NCBI GenBank assembly: GCA_037501455.1
Contig: CM074862.1
Location: forward strand, 55,459,501-55,523,500
Length of the DNA: 64,000 nucleotides
Direction: 5' to 3'
Origin: Lantana camara
Lineage: Eukaryota > Streptophyta > Magnoliopsida > Lamiales > Verbenaceae
Made by a program: the position numbers and the translations under genes. Positions 50,441 to 61,867 of this stretch are shown here, piece by piece. How positions within the stretch are numbered: the stretch's first letter is position 1; each line of letters begins with the position of its first letter. The notes beneath the pieces were generated by a model. The model was not told where the DNA came from and searched no databases. It worked only from the letters and a program-made list of their open reading frames with translations.

Positions 50441-51303
50441 TGACACTCCGTTCCTTTGACGAGCCAGATATGAAATCATGAGAGGGTTTATCTATGTAAT
50501 TATGTTCTTTTAATTTAATTTATATGCTAAATCACTCGTTAAGGTGATTACTTTGCCCTATGTGTTTAAAATTTATACGTGATTCCTCGTACTTAATTTC
50601 TTTTACGTGACTTCGATGCCGAACTCGTCAATTATATGAACCTAAATGAATTACATGATTTATAAACATAATTATTTGATTTTGGATGTCTTGTGATTTA
50701 TTTAAAATTAGGGTTGGACCTAATTTTACTTTTATTTAAGTTTTGGGGTCTTTTTGTAAATATGTCAAAACTTTAGTCCTTTTGGGGCTAACTTGTGGTC
50801 GGGAATTCGGATTCGAATTCCAACACCACCATTGGATTCATTTCAACGATTTGAGTCCAACGGAATAAACCATTTATTTTTCTAAGTCCGTTTGAACACC
50901 CTAAGCTTTAAAATTCGACCCGAACAGACCGAATAACCTACCCAACCCGTTTAGGCCCCTACTTGACCCGTTTTTCACCCATTTCAGCCCCAATTTAATC
51001 TTATAAGGGAAAGGGAAGAGCACCCCCCATTCTTGTACCATTTGAGCCAGATCCTTCCATTTCTCTTCCATCTTTTCAAGGTAACTCGGTTTTGGATTCT
51101 CCACGTCTCAAGCTTCATTTTCATCCGAATATTTCTTGTTTTAACTTGAATTTTCATGGATTATGAGAACTAAGATGAATAGTAAGGGTTTTATGTAAAT
51201 CTTGAATCATATGCTCATCTTTGTGTTATTTGTTAATCTATTACTTATTCCTTGGTCCTTGGAGCTTCCTTGATGCATGTATGAACTTATATTTAATGGT
51301 GGT
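50441..51303 (+). repeat. LTR fragment P2 (5' ~863 bp)
   Basis: Begins TGACACTCCG (the exact first base is uncertain). Has the shared block near 50797-50880 and a donor AAG|GTAACT (intron start 51081). It stops about 222 bp later at LTR M. P1 and P2 together look like a diverged tandem pair. Confidence 0.65.
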
Positions 51304-54300
51304 TGTAACAGCCCGGATTTTGAGACCAAGATAGATCAGGTAAGTAAAGTGTTAAGAGAATAGCATTTATAGCCTTAATCCATTATGCATCTCATTTTAT
51401 GTGAATTATGTGCCTTTATATTCCGATTTATGATTAATACCTTATTATGAGAGCTATACCACTATTCATTCACCGAGCCTAACCCATCACATGCTCCTCA
51501 TGAAACCTTAGAAAGATAGATTTCACATTTTTTGGATTTATATCCTAGCATTTGATATACCAAAACCTACTTTGAAAATTGTTTGTCAAAAATTCCCTTT
51601 AAGTCCCTAGTCACTATTCATCCCTAAATATAGAAATTTTTCGGGACATCTTCACCTGTCCAATATTGGGTTCAAATGAATCCTTGCAAAATTTTATGAA
51701 TTATGATATCATTCCCAAACCCTAATTCTCATTGTAGCTTCCGTAGTAACCAAAACGGGCTAGAAACCCTAGTTTTGCCCTAATTTGGACATTTTCGAAT
51801 TTCAACATTTTTCCTACCCAATATTATAACCGAAATGATCCTTTAATTAGTTTATGAATTTTAAGACATTTTCCAAACCCTAGTTCAAACCCTAGCTCGT
51901 TTTATAAAATTTTCCTATTTTTCCTAAAGTACTATTCCCACCTTAAAAAACTAACTTTCAAACCGTATGGTGTTTGATATCCAATATTATACTCAAAATA
52001 ATCCTTAAATTATTTTATGAATCATGGACACTTTCTCGGAAATTAGTTCTTATCCTAGCTCCGGTTTAAGAATTTTCTTGTATTTTCCAAAATTCTGAAT
52101 GCTTACTACTTTAATTTTAAACGTTTAATCGTTAAGTGTTTATAACCATCAGAAAGCTCTTTCGATGCTCTTTCTTTTGCCAATTTTCTCATTTCAAACG
52201 AAAATCTTGAGATTCTTCTACATTTTTATTATTATTTTCTCCCTATTTTAGATTTATTTTAATTATTTGATAATATATGTATACATATGCACATACATCA
52301 TATATACACCTGGCGTACCACCTAAATACTCTATAATATACACATACCTACTCTAAGACATTAGTCACTAACCTAAAAAATTTATAATGCCACTTAATTC
52401 CTAATTCCATACCTATAAATACCCACTTCAAATTCATTTTCAAGACACACCAAAATCTTCACTCACTCTCTCTAACTCTAGGCACTCTCTGTCTTCAAGA
52501 CAAGGAGTGTGTTTTTATTTTATTATTTCATTCTTTATATTATGTTCTTAGAATAATAAAGTTGTACCATGCCTAGGTTTATTTAAATTATGCCTTTAGG
52601 AATTTATTTTACGAAATATATGCCTAAATTGCTAATATTATGTACAATGTACTTACATTATGAATTTTATTTAATTAGATGCATGAATTATGATATGATA
52701 TAATAGGAATATGTGTTTAAATATTTATGATCTTATTTGATTAAATTCATGCCTAGAATAATTTATTTAGAATTAATTTTATGATTAACGTTACATAAAG
52801 TGCTACATTCTAAGTTTAATTATTTGTTATGAACTTAGTATTTAATAAATATAATCATGAACTAACATGAACACCATATTAAGTCTAAGAAAATGTTCAT
52901 AATATTCTTGAATCAAAATGAAGTGCACTTGTGCGTGTGCGTGTGTGTGTTTAATTTTTTGTTATAAACTGTTTAATTCATAAGAATTTGAATAGTAAAT
53001 GTTTCTAATAGTAATTTTGATTTTTTGGTCAACATATATTCTGAAAATTTTGAAATTCAATTAAAAATAATTATAAAATAAGTTTTGGAATTTTTAAAGA
53101 AGGATTTTATCCGAATTTTTCGAAAATACGCAATTTTGTGAATGTTTTCTAAAATGTGACCTACATTGTCAAGTTAAACCCTAACTTTCACTTCAAAATA
53201 CTTAAGATCATAATGTGATTAATAAATATTTGCGTAGTTAAAAAATTCATAAAGCCTAATCAATTAAGAAAATTTCCTTAAACTATTAAAATTAGGGTTT
53301 ACCGGGTATTTCTTAATTTGTTACACCTTATGTATCCTATGTGCTTATTTGATTAAGATAACAAGGATCTAGTCCTAAGTGTGTAGTAGTTATTACTTTC
53401 AGGCGAGGATAGGACTGTTAAGTGGGACCCGTACAATTCAGTTTGAATTTCAGAACTAAGTGAGGGTTAAAACATTTTCAACTGGAATCATGCCTATACT
53501 TATGTATCTAAATAAAAACTACTTTCAAACCTACCTATTATCTTATTTCCTACCTATATACATTATTACAGTATAATATCCCTCTTTATGAGGAAATTAC
53601 TTTTATGTCGGAATCTGGATCTTACCTAGACATTATATACTTCAGTCCTATTATTACTAAGGAGTGATTCCCGACTAAGCAAGTAAATCATCTTTCATTA
53701 TTATTATGGGCCCCGGCGCGCAGCTGTGTCGAGCGATTACCCAGAAGGCATCGGGCCGAGGGTGTTCTTGGTGCCACAGACCGCCACCAACTCTTGGTAG
53801 TGGTCTAGCTAGAGGTTAGTTACTCCACGCCAAGAGATAAGGGAGATAACCTTCCGAGAACGTATTTCTCACTTATTACTTATATCGTCTCTAGGGTTTG
53901 ATCCCCTATTGACACCGCGGAGTAGCGGAGTTATTATCATACTTGGTTTTATTAAAGTATCGGCGCCTTGATCAGCCTGATACTATTTTACCAAACGTTT
54001 AAGGAGTTCAATTGGAGAGGCCTTACTTGCGGGCAATAAAAACACTTTCATTACACGGTTCATATTTCTATAAATAATCTCTATATACCCCTATCCCTGG
54101 TTTAGCCTATCATGAACCATATCATATTGTTATTTAAGAGCAGGATTTACCCAGTTCTACTTATATAAATACGTAAAATTCCTTCACTTAATCATTTTGA
54201 CTAACCCCTCGCCTATTTTCAATGCATGATTTCAGGAAGCGAAGGAATCGACACTTAGGGATATCTTGAAGCACTAGGGGTCAAACTTATTAGATCAGGG

Positions 54301-54542
54301 TTAGGTTAAAGGCACATAATCCTGATCATGCACATATTAGAAATAAGCTGCCCTTATAGCTTATCTACAGATACTACGCTACAACATTAGTCCCCTTATA
54401 ATATCACTATCGTTTGCTCTTTACGTGAGTTATTATCCTGTCTATTTGCAAGTTTTAAATTCCTCTATCTTCCGCAGTATTTTACCTTACGCTCTCCTTA
54501 AGTACAGTCTATACCATTCGCCATAGTATTTCTCAAGTGCTA
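51304..54542 (+). repeat. LTR M: different LTR family, plus strand
   Basis: Starts TGTAACAGCCCGG and lacks the GC-rich layout of the other LTRs. It has a TATA box at 52413 followed by a CT-rich tract. A homologous copy appears at 63222-64000, aligning to about 51703-52505, which supports a repeat. I could not fix its 3' end: it may stop before solo LTR N at 54543 or continue past it. No coding frame. Confidence 0.6.
52413..52420 (+). promoter_or_regulatory. TATA box of LTR M
   Basis: CTATAAAT at 52413-52420, followed about 30-70 bp later by a CT-rich tract. The homologous copy has CTATAAATA at 63904-63912 with the same CT-rich tract after it. Confidence 0.55.
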
Positions 54543-54762
54543 TGTAGCACCCTAGACGGAGGATACCACATCCCCCGCACTAGGACTCAGACTCGGTCAT
54601 GAAATAGGAAGTCCATGCCCGAATCCGAATCATAGCGAACGGGATACCAACTCACACACTAGGCTAGGCGGATCTAACTCGACAAACTCAAAGTGCGGAA
54701 GCAATTAAAACCAACAACAATAGATAGCGGAAGCATTTAAATCAACATACCACACAATTGAC

Positions 54763-54913
54763 GGGTTCAACTAGCATAGATACCTAGTCCCGAATATCAA
54801 TATACATAACAGGTGACAGGTTCAACTAGCATAGATACCTAGTCCCGAATATCAATATACATAACAGGTGACGAGTTCAACTAGCATAGATACCTAGTCC
54901 CGAATATCAATTC
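54763..54913. repeat. 55-bp minisatellite, three copies
   Basis: Three units with TTCAACTAGCATAGATACC starting at 54766, 54821 and 54876. The related LTRs of D and O have two. Confidence 0.88.
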
Positions 54914-56018
54914 ATAATCCAACATAATGAGTAGCATAAGTATCATCAATGTCTAACAACATCCAAATACTAGCTTACTAACCCCACACGGGGTTTAGGT
55001 CTAAGTAGAACATAAACATAATCTGTAAGTGTGAAACATAAATACATAACATAAGAAAAGTATGCGACAGATGCATCCTAACACCTACTAGACTGACAAG
55101 TGTGACTCCGAAGACTCATTTCCGCCTAGCTCAAGCCAAAAGGAATCCTGCAAACTAAAAGATAAAATGAGGTGTCAGTCAACTGACTGAGTGAGGGGGC
55201 TAACGTACACCACCCAGAATATATATATATAAAGAGTACATCACAAAATAAAAGGATGGACTCATGAACCGAGGATAGGTGTTGCATACCAAAAACATTT
55301 CCAAAAGTACCCAAAAAGATAGATATATAAGTTTTAGAAAACATTTCAGAAACTCTATCTCGATTCATGATTCCCAGACAGAACAGATCACATGCTCGGC
55401 GAGTACAAGCTTCCAACCTCAACTCCTCATAACGTAAATCAAAATCAATCCAACCTCTACTCCAATGATAGAAGAGCCACGCGTTGGCCCTAACCATCTA
55501 TAATAAACCGTCTAAAAATAGACTCACCCTCAAGGGGTAGCGAACCCACAAGAGTCCTCCCCGGCCTTAGCTGAAGGCTCAAGATACCACACCTTCCCTA
55601 TAGAACGGGTCGCCTGAAGATATCTTAAATGGAACTACGAAATAGATGAATACCCCGACGGCCCTAACTATTCCGAGGGATCCACTACCCGCAGCTCTGC
55701 AGGATCAGATCCACAACAGAACAGATCACAACATAATATAACATGCGCCAATCTTTCATGGAAATCTCGCTACATAATCACAACACAACTGTTTTCCAAA
55801 ATAGCTTACATATGCTTCAAAAACCGGTTTATATATTTTATCCCTACGCAATGGAATTTAAGCCACGAAGGCTCCCTCCCACGCAGGACACACGGAAAGT
55901 TCATAAACATATCATATCCAACACATACTTATTTATAATAGATATACTCGCATGCAAGGGTTGAAATCAGCATATTAAGGCCATAGGTCGCATAACTATA
56001 CAAAATCCTAAACCTCAC

Positions 56019-56091
56019 CTTGTGCAAGTAGAGTCTGAGAGTGTGAAGGGCCAAACACTCTAAACCACAGGCCCGCCGGCACCACCAAACT
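56019..56091 (-). other. Exon-like block in LTR N
   Basis: On the minus strand preceded by TTGTTACAG (AG at 56093-56092) and followed by GTGAGG; 73 nt, homologous to the block in D and O. Confidence 0.5.
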
Positions 56092-56460
56092 CTGTAACAA
56101 ACGTACAAAAACCCATGACTTAAACTCTATATGAACCAAGTAAGACGCACGGCGTACCAAGAGATGAATGACATGTAATATGGAATGAAGTGTACACATG
56201 GATCATGTAGCATAGTTCACATATTCCTCCAAATCATGCAACTAACGAAGTATTAAGGTTTAACAATGCATTATGGAATGATATGAATCACATAGGTCAA
56301 GTAGCATAACATAGGACAAACTTTCATACGAAGTTATTCAATTAAAATGACGTATTATCATCTAAGAATGGAATCGATGTCATATCATAACATATAATTC
56401 ATAAAACATCTCAAACGGATCAAGTAAACACAAAAGAACATGCATAAAAGGGGAACAGAT

Positions 56461-56660
56461 GCATGGGAATGGCCATTCCCATGCACATCATAGCATGGGA
56501 ACGGGCCTTCCCACGCCAAGGCCTAGCGAGGCTGGGAACGGCCGTTCCCAGCTCAAGCACAGATGGGAACGGTTGTTCCCATCTTCGGCGCCCAAAACCA
56601 AAACCCTAGCCCGGAAGGGCTGTTCCGGGCTCAAAGCACAAACGGGAACGGCCGTTCCGG
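56461..56660. repeat. Palindrome cluster in LTR N
   Basis: Six dyads: a 24-bp perfect palindrome centred on GAATGGCCATTC (56461-56484), GGGAACGGGCCTTCCC (56497-56512), a perfect 22-bp one on GGGAACGGCCGTTCCC (56531-56552), a near-perfect one on GGGAACGGTTGTTCCC (56562-56583), one at 56610-56629 and one at 56643-56660. The arms match those in LTR-A. Confidence 0.9.
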
Positions 56661-58088
56661 CCATAGATCTGGAGCAGAAACTTGACAGTTTCGGGAAGAA
56701 GAAGGGGAACACCAAAAATCATCAAATTGTAACACCCCAAACGGAGGATGCCACATCCCCCTCACTAAGACCCAGACCCGGTCACGAAATGGAAAGTCCA
56801 TGCCCGAATCCGAATCAAAGCGAACGGGAGACCAACTCACACACTAGGCTAGGCGGATCTAACTCGACAGACTCAGAGCGCGGAAGCAATTTAAACAATT
56901 ATCATCAGATAGCGGAAGCAATTAAATCAACGTACAAAATAAGTGAAGGGTTCAACTAGCATAGATACCTAGTCCCGAATATCAGCATACATAACAGGTG
57001 ACGCGTTCAACTAGCATAGATACCTAGTCCCGAATCTCAAATCATCGTAACGTAATAAACCAATATAAGTATCAGCAGAATAGCTAGTTACATCCAAATG
57101 CTAGCATACTAACCCCACACGGGTCTTAAGTCTAAGTAGAGCATAAAACATAATCTCCAAAAGCGAAATAAGAATACATAACATAAATAGAGTATGTGAC
57201 AAATGCATCTTAACACCAACTAAACCGACAAGTGTGACTCAGAAGACTCACTTCCGCCTAGCTCAAGCCAAAAGAAACCTGCAACTAAAAGATAAAATGA
57301 GGTGTCAGTCAACTGACTGAGTGAGGGGGCTAACGCACACCCACTGTATATATATATAGAGCATAGCACATATCAGAAGGGTGGACTCATGAAGCGGAGA
57401 TAAGTGTTGCATACCAAAGACATTTCCAAAAGTACCCAAAAGATAGTTATAAGTATAAGCTTTAGGAAACATTTCAGAAACTCTATCTCGATTCATGATT
57501 CCCAGACAGAACAGAACACATGCTCGGCGAGTATGAGCTTCCAATCTTTACTCCTCAGAACATATCAAATCATAGAATACAAAAGTCACTCCAACCGTCA
57601 CATCAATGATGGAGGGGATGCACCGTCCCCAAACCATCTATATCAGACAAACCCTCAAGGGGTAGCGAACCCACAAGAGTCCTCCCCGGCTGTACACCGA
57701 AGGCTCAAGATATCACGCCTCCCCTATCTCCCTGAGTCGCGCAATGATATCTCAAATGGAGACTATGCACAGGCCGAGCCCTGACGGCCCTATACCGTCC
57801 CAGGGATTCCTTACCCATAGCTCCTCGGATCCATAACAGAATAGAACAGAACAGATACCATATATCATGGCTAACTCGCTACAGAACAGATCATAACATA
57901 ACATAACTTTTCAAAACCGCTTACATATGCTTTCATATCTAATTTTCCAAAACAGAGCTGATTCAGAAGGCCATAAACATATCATATCCAACACATACAT
58001 ATTTATAATAGATATACTCGCATGCAAGGGTTGAAATCAGCATATTAAGGCCATAGGTCGCATAACTATACAAAATCCTAAACCTCAC

Positions 58089-58161
58089 CTCGTGAAAGTA
58101 GAGTCTGAGAGTGTGAAGGGCCAAACACCCTAAACCTCGGGCCTACCGGCACCACCAAACT
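58089..58161 (-). other. Exon-like block in LTR O
   Basis: On the minus strand preceded by TTGTCACAG (AG at 58163-58162) and followed by GTGAGG; 73 nt. Confidence 0.5.
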
Positions 58162-59059
58162 CTGTGACAAGACATACAGAAGCCCAGACTTAGACTCTAT
58201 ATGAACCAAACAAGACGCACGGCGTTGTTCAACATGATCGTGGTTATGCATAAGTGTTCATGTTATGCTTGGATAAGGTGTCGTGGTCATTCAAGGCATA
58301 TCAATGCTCAACAAGGTCATATTTACAAGCAACCGACACGTAATTCCATATCCAAAGATGCACGATCAATTTAGGAAGTCAATGTATTCACCAAATTCAT
58401 ATTAAATCATCCAATGTCACAGGGTTCAATTATAATATTAGAATTAAGCATCAAGTTTATGACGAGTTGTTGTACGTAGATGGCATGCTTGATACAAATA
58501 AAGAGTGTATTTAATTCACTTAAGATCATACTTTACAACTTCATAACATGTTTGGTACACAAGCTCAAGTCACATTCCTAGTTTCGTAAATATTACACTT
58601 ACATCCCCTAAGTTGATTACTAAGCATAATTGTTCGTTTAAAGTGTTTATACAATTATTCAACTAGGAATTAATTACTTACAAGCATGACAATTATCAAT
58701 TTATCATAATTCATAATATACTATTTTCAAGTAATAAGAGTAAATCAAGATATTACAATTTTAATTCCTATCATGCATAAAGTCTCAAGTTGTTCAGGAA
58801 TCTTTCATATATCTCAATTTAATATTGGAAACACAATTTACAATAAACATAACATTGAGAACGTCTCAAATCCATATAGAGAAATCACAACATGTTCGTT
58901 CTTCTAAAATATCATTCAAGTTTATTTAGTCACATAAGAGATTAGTTTCTAGATATTACACTAACACCCCTTCATCTCTAAACACATAGCATAAATTCAT
59001 CACATCGGATTCAAATTGTAAATTGAAATATTCATACATATCACAATCCATTCAATACA

Positions 59060-59196
59060 TGTTTTCGTATACGATTGGAATACATCTCGATCAACAAACC
59101 AACAATAACCAATTTATTTTCGTATACGATTGGAATACATCTCAATTCAATACATGTTTTCGTATACGATTGGAATACATCTCGATCAACAAACCA
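59060..59196. repeat. Local triplication in LTR O
   Basis: TTTTCGTATACGATTGG appears three times (about 59062, 59117 and 59157), with partly shuffled flanks. The element D LTR has a single copy near 22600-22660. Confidence 0.8.
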
Positions 59197-61867
59197 AATA
59201 ATCACAATTACGCAAAATAATTCGTAATAAATAAACCGAGTGTCCGATGAACGAACAGAAAGTGGTGTTGAGCTCACCACTACGAGACGAACATTCTGAC
59301 CAGACGCCGCCGGAATGCCACCACTGTAGCTACCGAAATTTGGCTGGACCGCCGCCGGGCCTCCGCCGAAGGTCGTCGAAAAAATCCCGAAAAATCATTC
59401 CTGGATGAAGTCTTCGTGCTCGTTCCGAATCCTCGATCAATTTCTGGAAATTCCAAGTCAATCTTCTCCAATTTCAGATCTACAAACACGAAAACCCTAA
59501 ATTTTCAAACTCAAATTACTTCCAAACCGGTGAACCAAAATGCGATCCGTAAAAGCCATTGTCTTACCCATGACGAGCTCTTCGAAAGCCCTAAGGTAGC
59601 TCGCCGGAAAAATCCTCGGAGCTAGCGCCGCCGTTGTACCGCCACTTTACCGCTGCGATCTGCCGCCAAATCACAGGCCACTAGTTCTCGTCGTTCCGAA
59701 CAACTTTCGTGAAGAGCCCGAGGCCAAAAGATGGCCGAGAAAGGCCCCCGTTGGCCGCCGAAGTTTCTGCCGCCGCCCACGTCGCTGGAACCACCACCTA
59801 CGGTAAAGATCTGGTGAAGTTGATGCCGGAAATGGACTCAAGAGGTCAAAAAACCTTAGGAACCATCAAGCCCCGTCGAAAACCACCGCCCGAAGCGGCA
59901 GAATCGCTCCGCTACAGGAACCGGTGCCTCCGCAGCGAGCTTCAGGCGGCGCGTGCGTCGCCGTCGCGGCCCGGATGTCCGTGCCGCCGACGTCAACCGA
60001 TGCGCCGGGATGTCTACTTTCTGGGTCTCCGGCGCGTGCATCGAGGAGATGGCCGGAAACCGCCGTGAAAGGCCGGCGAAGTGGCGGCGGTATGGCACCT
60101 CCGCCGCTGCTACTGAAATCCAGCGATAACTCCGCCACCGTTCATTGTTAGGCAGTGAAATTCATACTCTTGCGTCGGTCTCGCTGAGATAATCGAAATG
60201 GACTATTCGTTTGTTGAATTACATCGAGAAACGATCGAGTTATGGGCTCGTAACCGAAGCCGCGCATAGTACCCACGGGAGAGAGAGTGGGAGAGGAGAG
60301 ACAGAGAAGAGAAAGAAAGAGAAAAGAGATTGGGAGAAATGTGTCTTGTACACAAGCTACAACCGGGTATCCTTATCGCGTAGCAAAGTGAAATATCGCG
60401 TACAAATAATCGTAAATAAAATCGGTAAAGTTACGACTAAACATTCAAGCTCCGAATTAATTTTATAAATTAAAATGAAAGAGATAGATTTACCAATTAG
60501 AGTTTAATTCAATTTAATTTTAAAAACCTTTCGTACAATTTAACGACATTTCGTAAACACATGATTGACAATTAATCTCAAGGAATTCAAGTAAACCGAA
60601 ATTAAACAAGTTAAGTAACATGATGGATTTAAAATCAACTTAACCATTAATTTTAGAATAATCCGAACGATCACGTATTAAATTGAATTTACATTAAATC
60701 ACATAATTCAAGAACTCTTAAATTAAACACACACAAGTGTAGAGACTTACTTGTTAATATCGTCAGGATGCCCTTCGAGAATACGGGGCGTCACACAAAC
60801 CAACACGAAATCTACCATAAAACATCACTAAATTCAAGTATATAATCATATAACTCATGCTTAGCATCAAGACATCAATTAATTCAAGTTTAGGAAGGTT
60901 TTGCCCAAAATCTCAAACACCCATTTTCATGAATTTCAAGATTAAACATGAAGATATGAATCCTTAGTCTTCATACATGAATTTCCAGCAACTAAGACAC
61001 ATAAGGAGCATTCAAATCATCAAAGCTTGCTCAAGGAATTCAAGATCTCATCATATAAGCAATATTCTTCAAGTTGGGCATAAATCACCATTTTCACAAG
61101 ACTTCCTCATACAAGCTCATACATTCAATTTCATGCTAGGATTCATAGATAGAAATGAAATACACATCAAGGGAAATCCGTAGCTTACCTTGGCTCTTGA
61201 AATGATGAAAAAACGAGGGAGATATGAGCTCTTGAAGTTGTAGGAAAGTCTTAGATCTTCATCCTCTCTTGAAGCTCTTCCATGGATGATACGATTTATG
61301 TGAAGTGAAGATTTAAAATGAAGATAGGTTAAGGTTTTATGGTATATATATGGTGGCTAAAGATTTCATTAGGGTTTCCAAGATATAATATGAGGCTAGG
61401 GGCTTTATTAGGATTTGGGCTCAAATAAATGACTTTCGGCCCAATAGGTCAAGATTAAAAGGTTCACGGTCTAAACGGTTTCCGAAAAATATAAAGTAAA
61501 TTCCATTAGACCCAAATCGCCGAATCAAGTCCAGTGGTGGTGTCGGAATTCGAATTCGAATTCCCGAGCTCATATTGGTCTCGAACGACCCAAACTTACC
61601 TAACATGAGTTAGGCCCAAAACACACAAATAGGTCCAAGTCCTATTTAAATCCAACTCTAACAATTAATTTAAGTTCACATAAGTTTCGTTCTTAAGTTG
61701 TCATGGAAGAATTCATATTTTACCATTTTTGGATTTTTAGTCAATTAAGTCACATTTTCAATCAAAGTTGGAATTAAACACATAAAAAGGGAATTAAATC
61801 ACATAAGTGCGTAACGTAATCTTTTTCGTGACGCATACTTGTACGATTTATCGGACGGGGCATCACA

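Larger units (their letters stand above)
56728..60795 (-). repeat. Solo LTR O, 4068 bp, minus strand
   Basis: Left end TGTAACACCCC, right end TACGGGGCGTCACA, flanked by CAAAT (56723-56727) and CAAAC (60796-60800), one base different. It is a diverged relative of the element D LTR along its whole length, including the GC-rich block (about 59280-60160), donor GTG|GTGAGC (intron start 59277) and exon-like block. Confidence 0.9.
54543..61867 (-). repeat. Solo LTR N, minus strand, interrupted
   Basis: Left end TGTAGCACCC, right end ACGGGGCATCACA, flanked by an exact TGCTA duplication (54538-54542 and 61868-61872). Removing solo LTR O and one copy of its duplication leaves about 3.25 kb. The 3' half resembles the element D LTR. 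The 5' part differs and has the shared block (about 61505-61580), donor AAG|GTAAGC (intron start 61188) and palindromes (56461-56660). Confidence 0.92.

Noticed and set aside
51304..54542. M and the LTR at 63222-64000 as the two LTRs of one element
   Set aside because: No PBS, PPT or internal region could be recognised between them; intervening sequence is other LTRs, and the right copy lacks its 5' part.
56459..56959. A 166-codon frame with repeated GTAVP/NGRSQ-like peptides
   Set aside because: The peptide repeats are the translation of the GGGAACGGCCGTTCCC palindromes and run on into the neighbouring LTR O, so it is not a protein.
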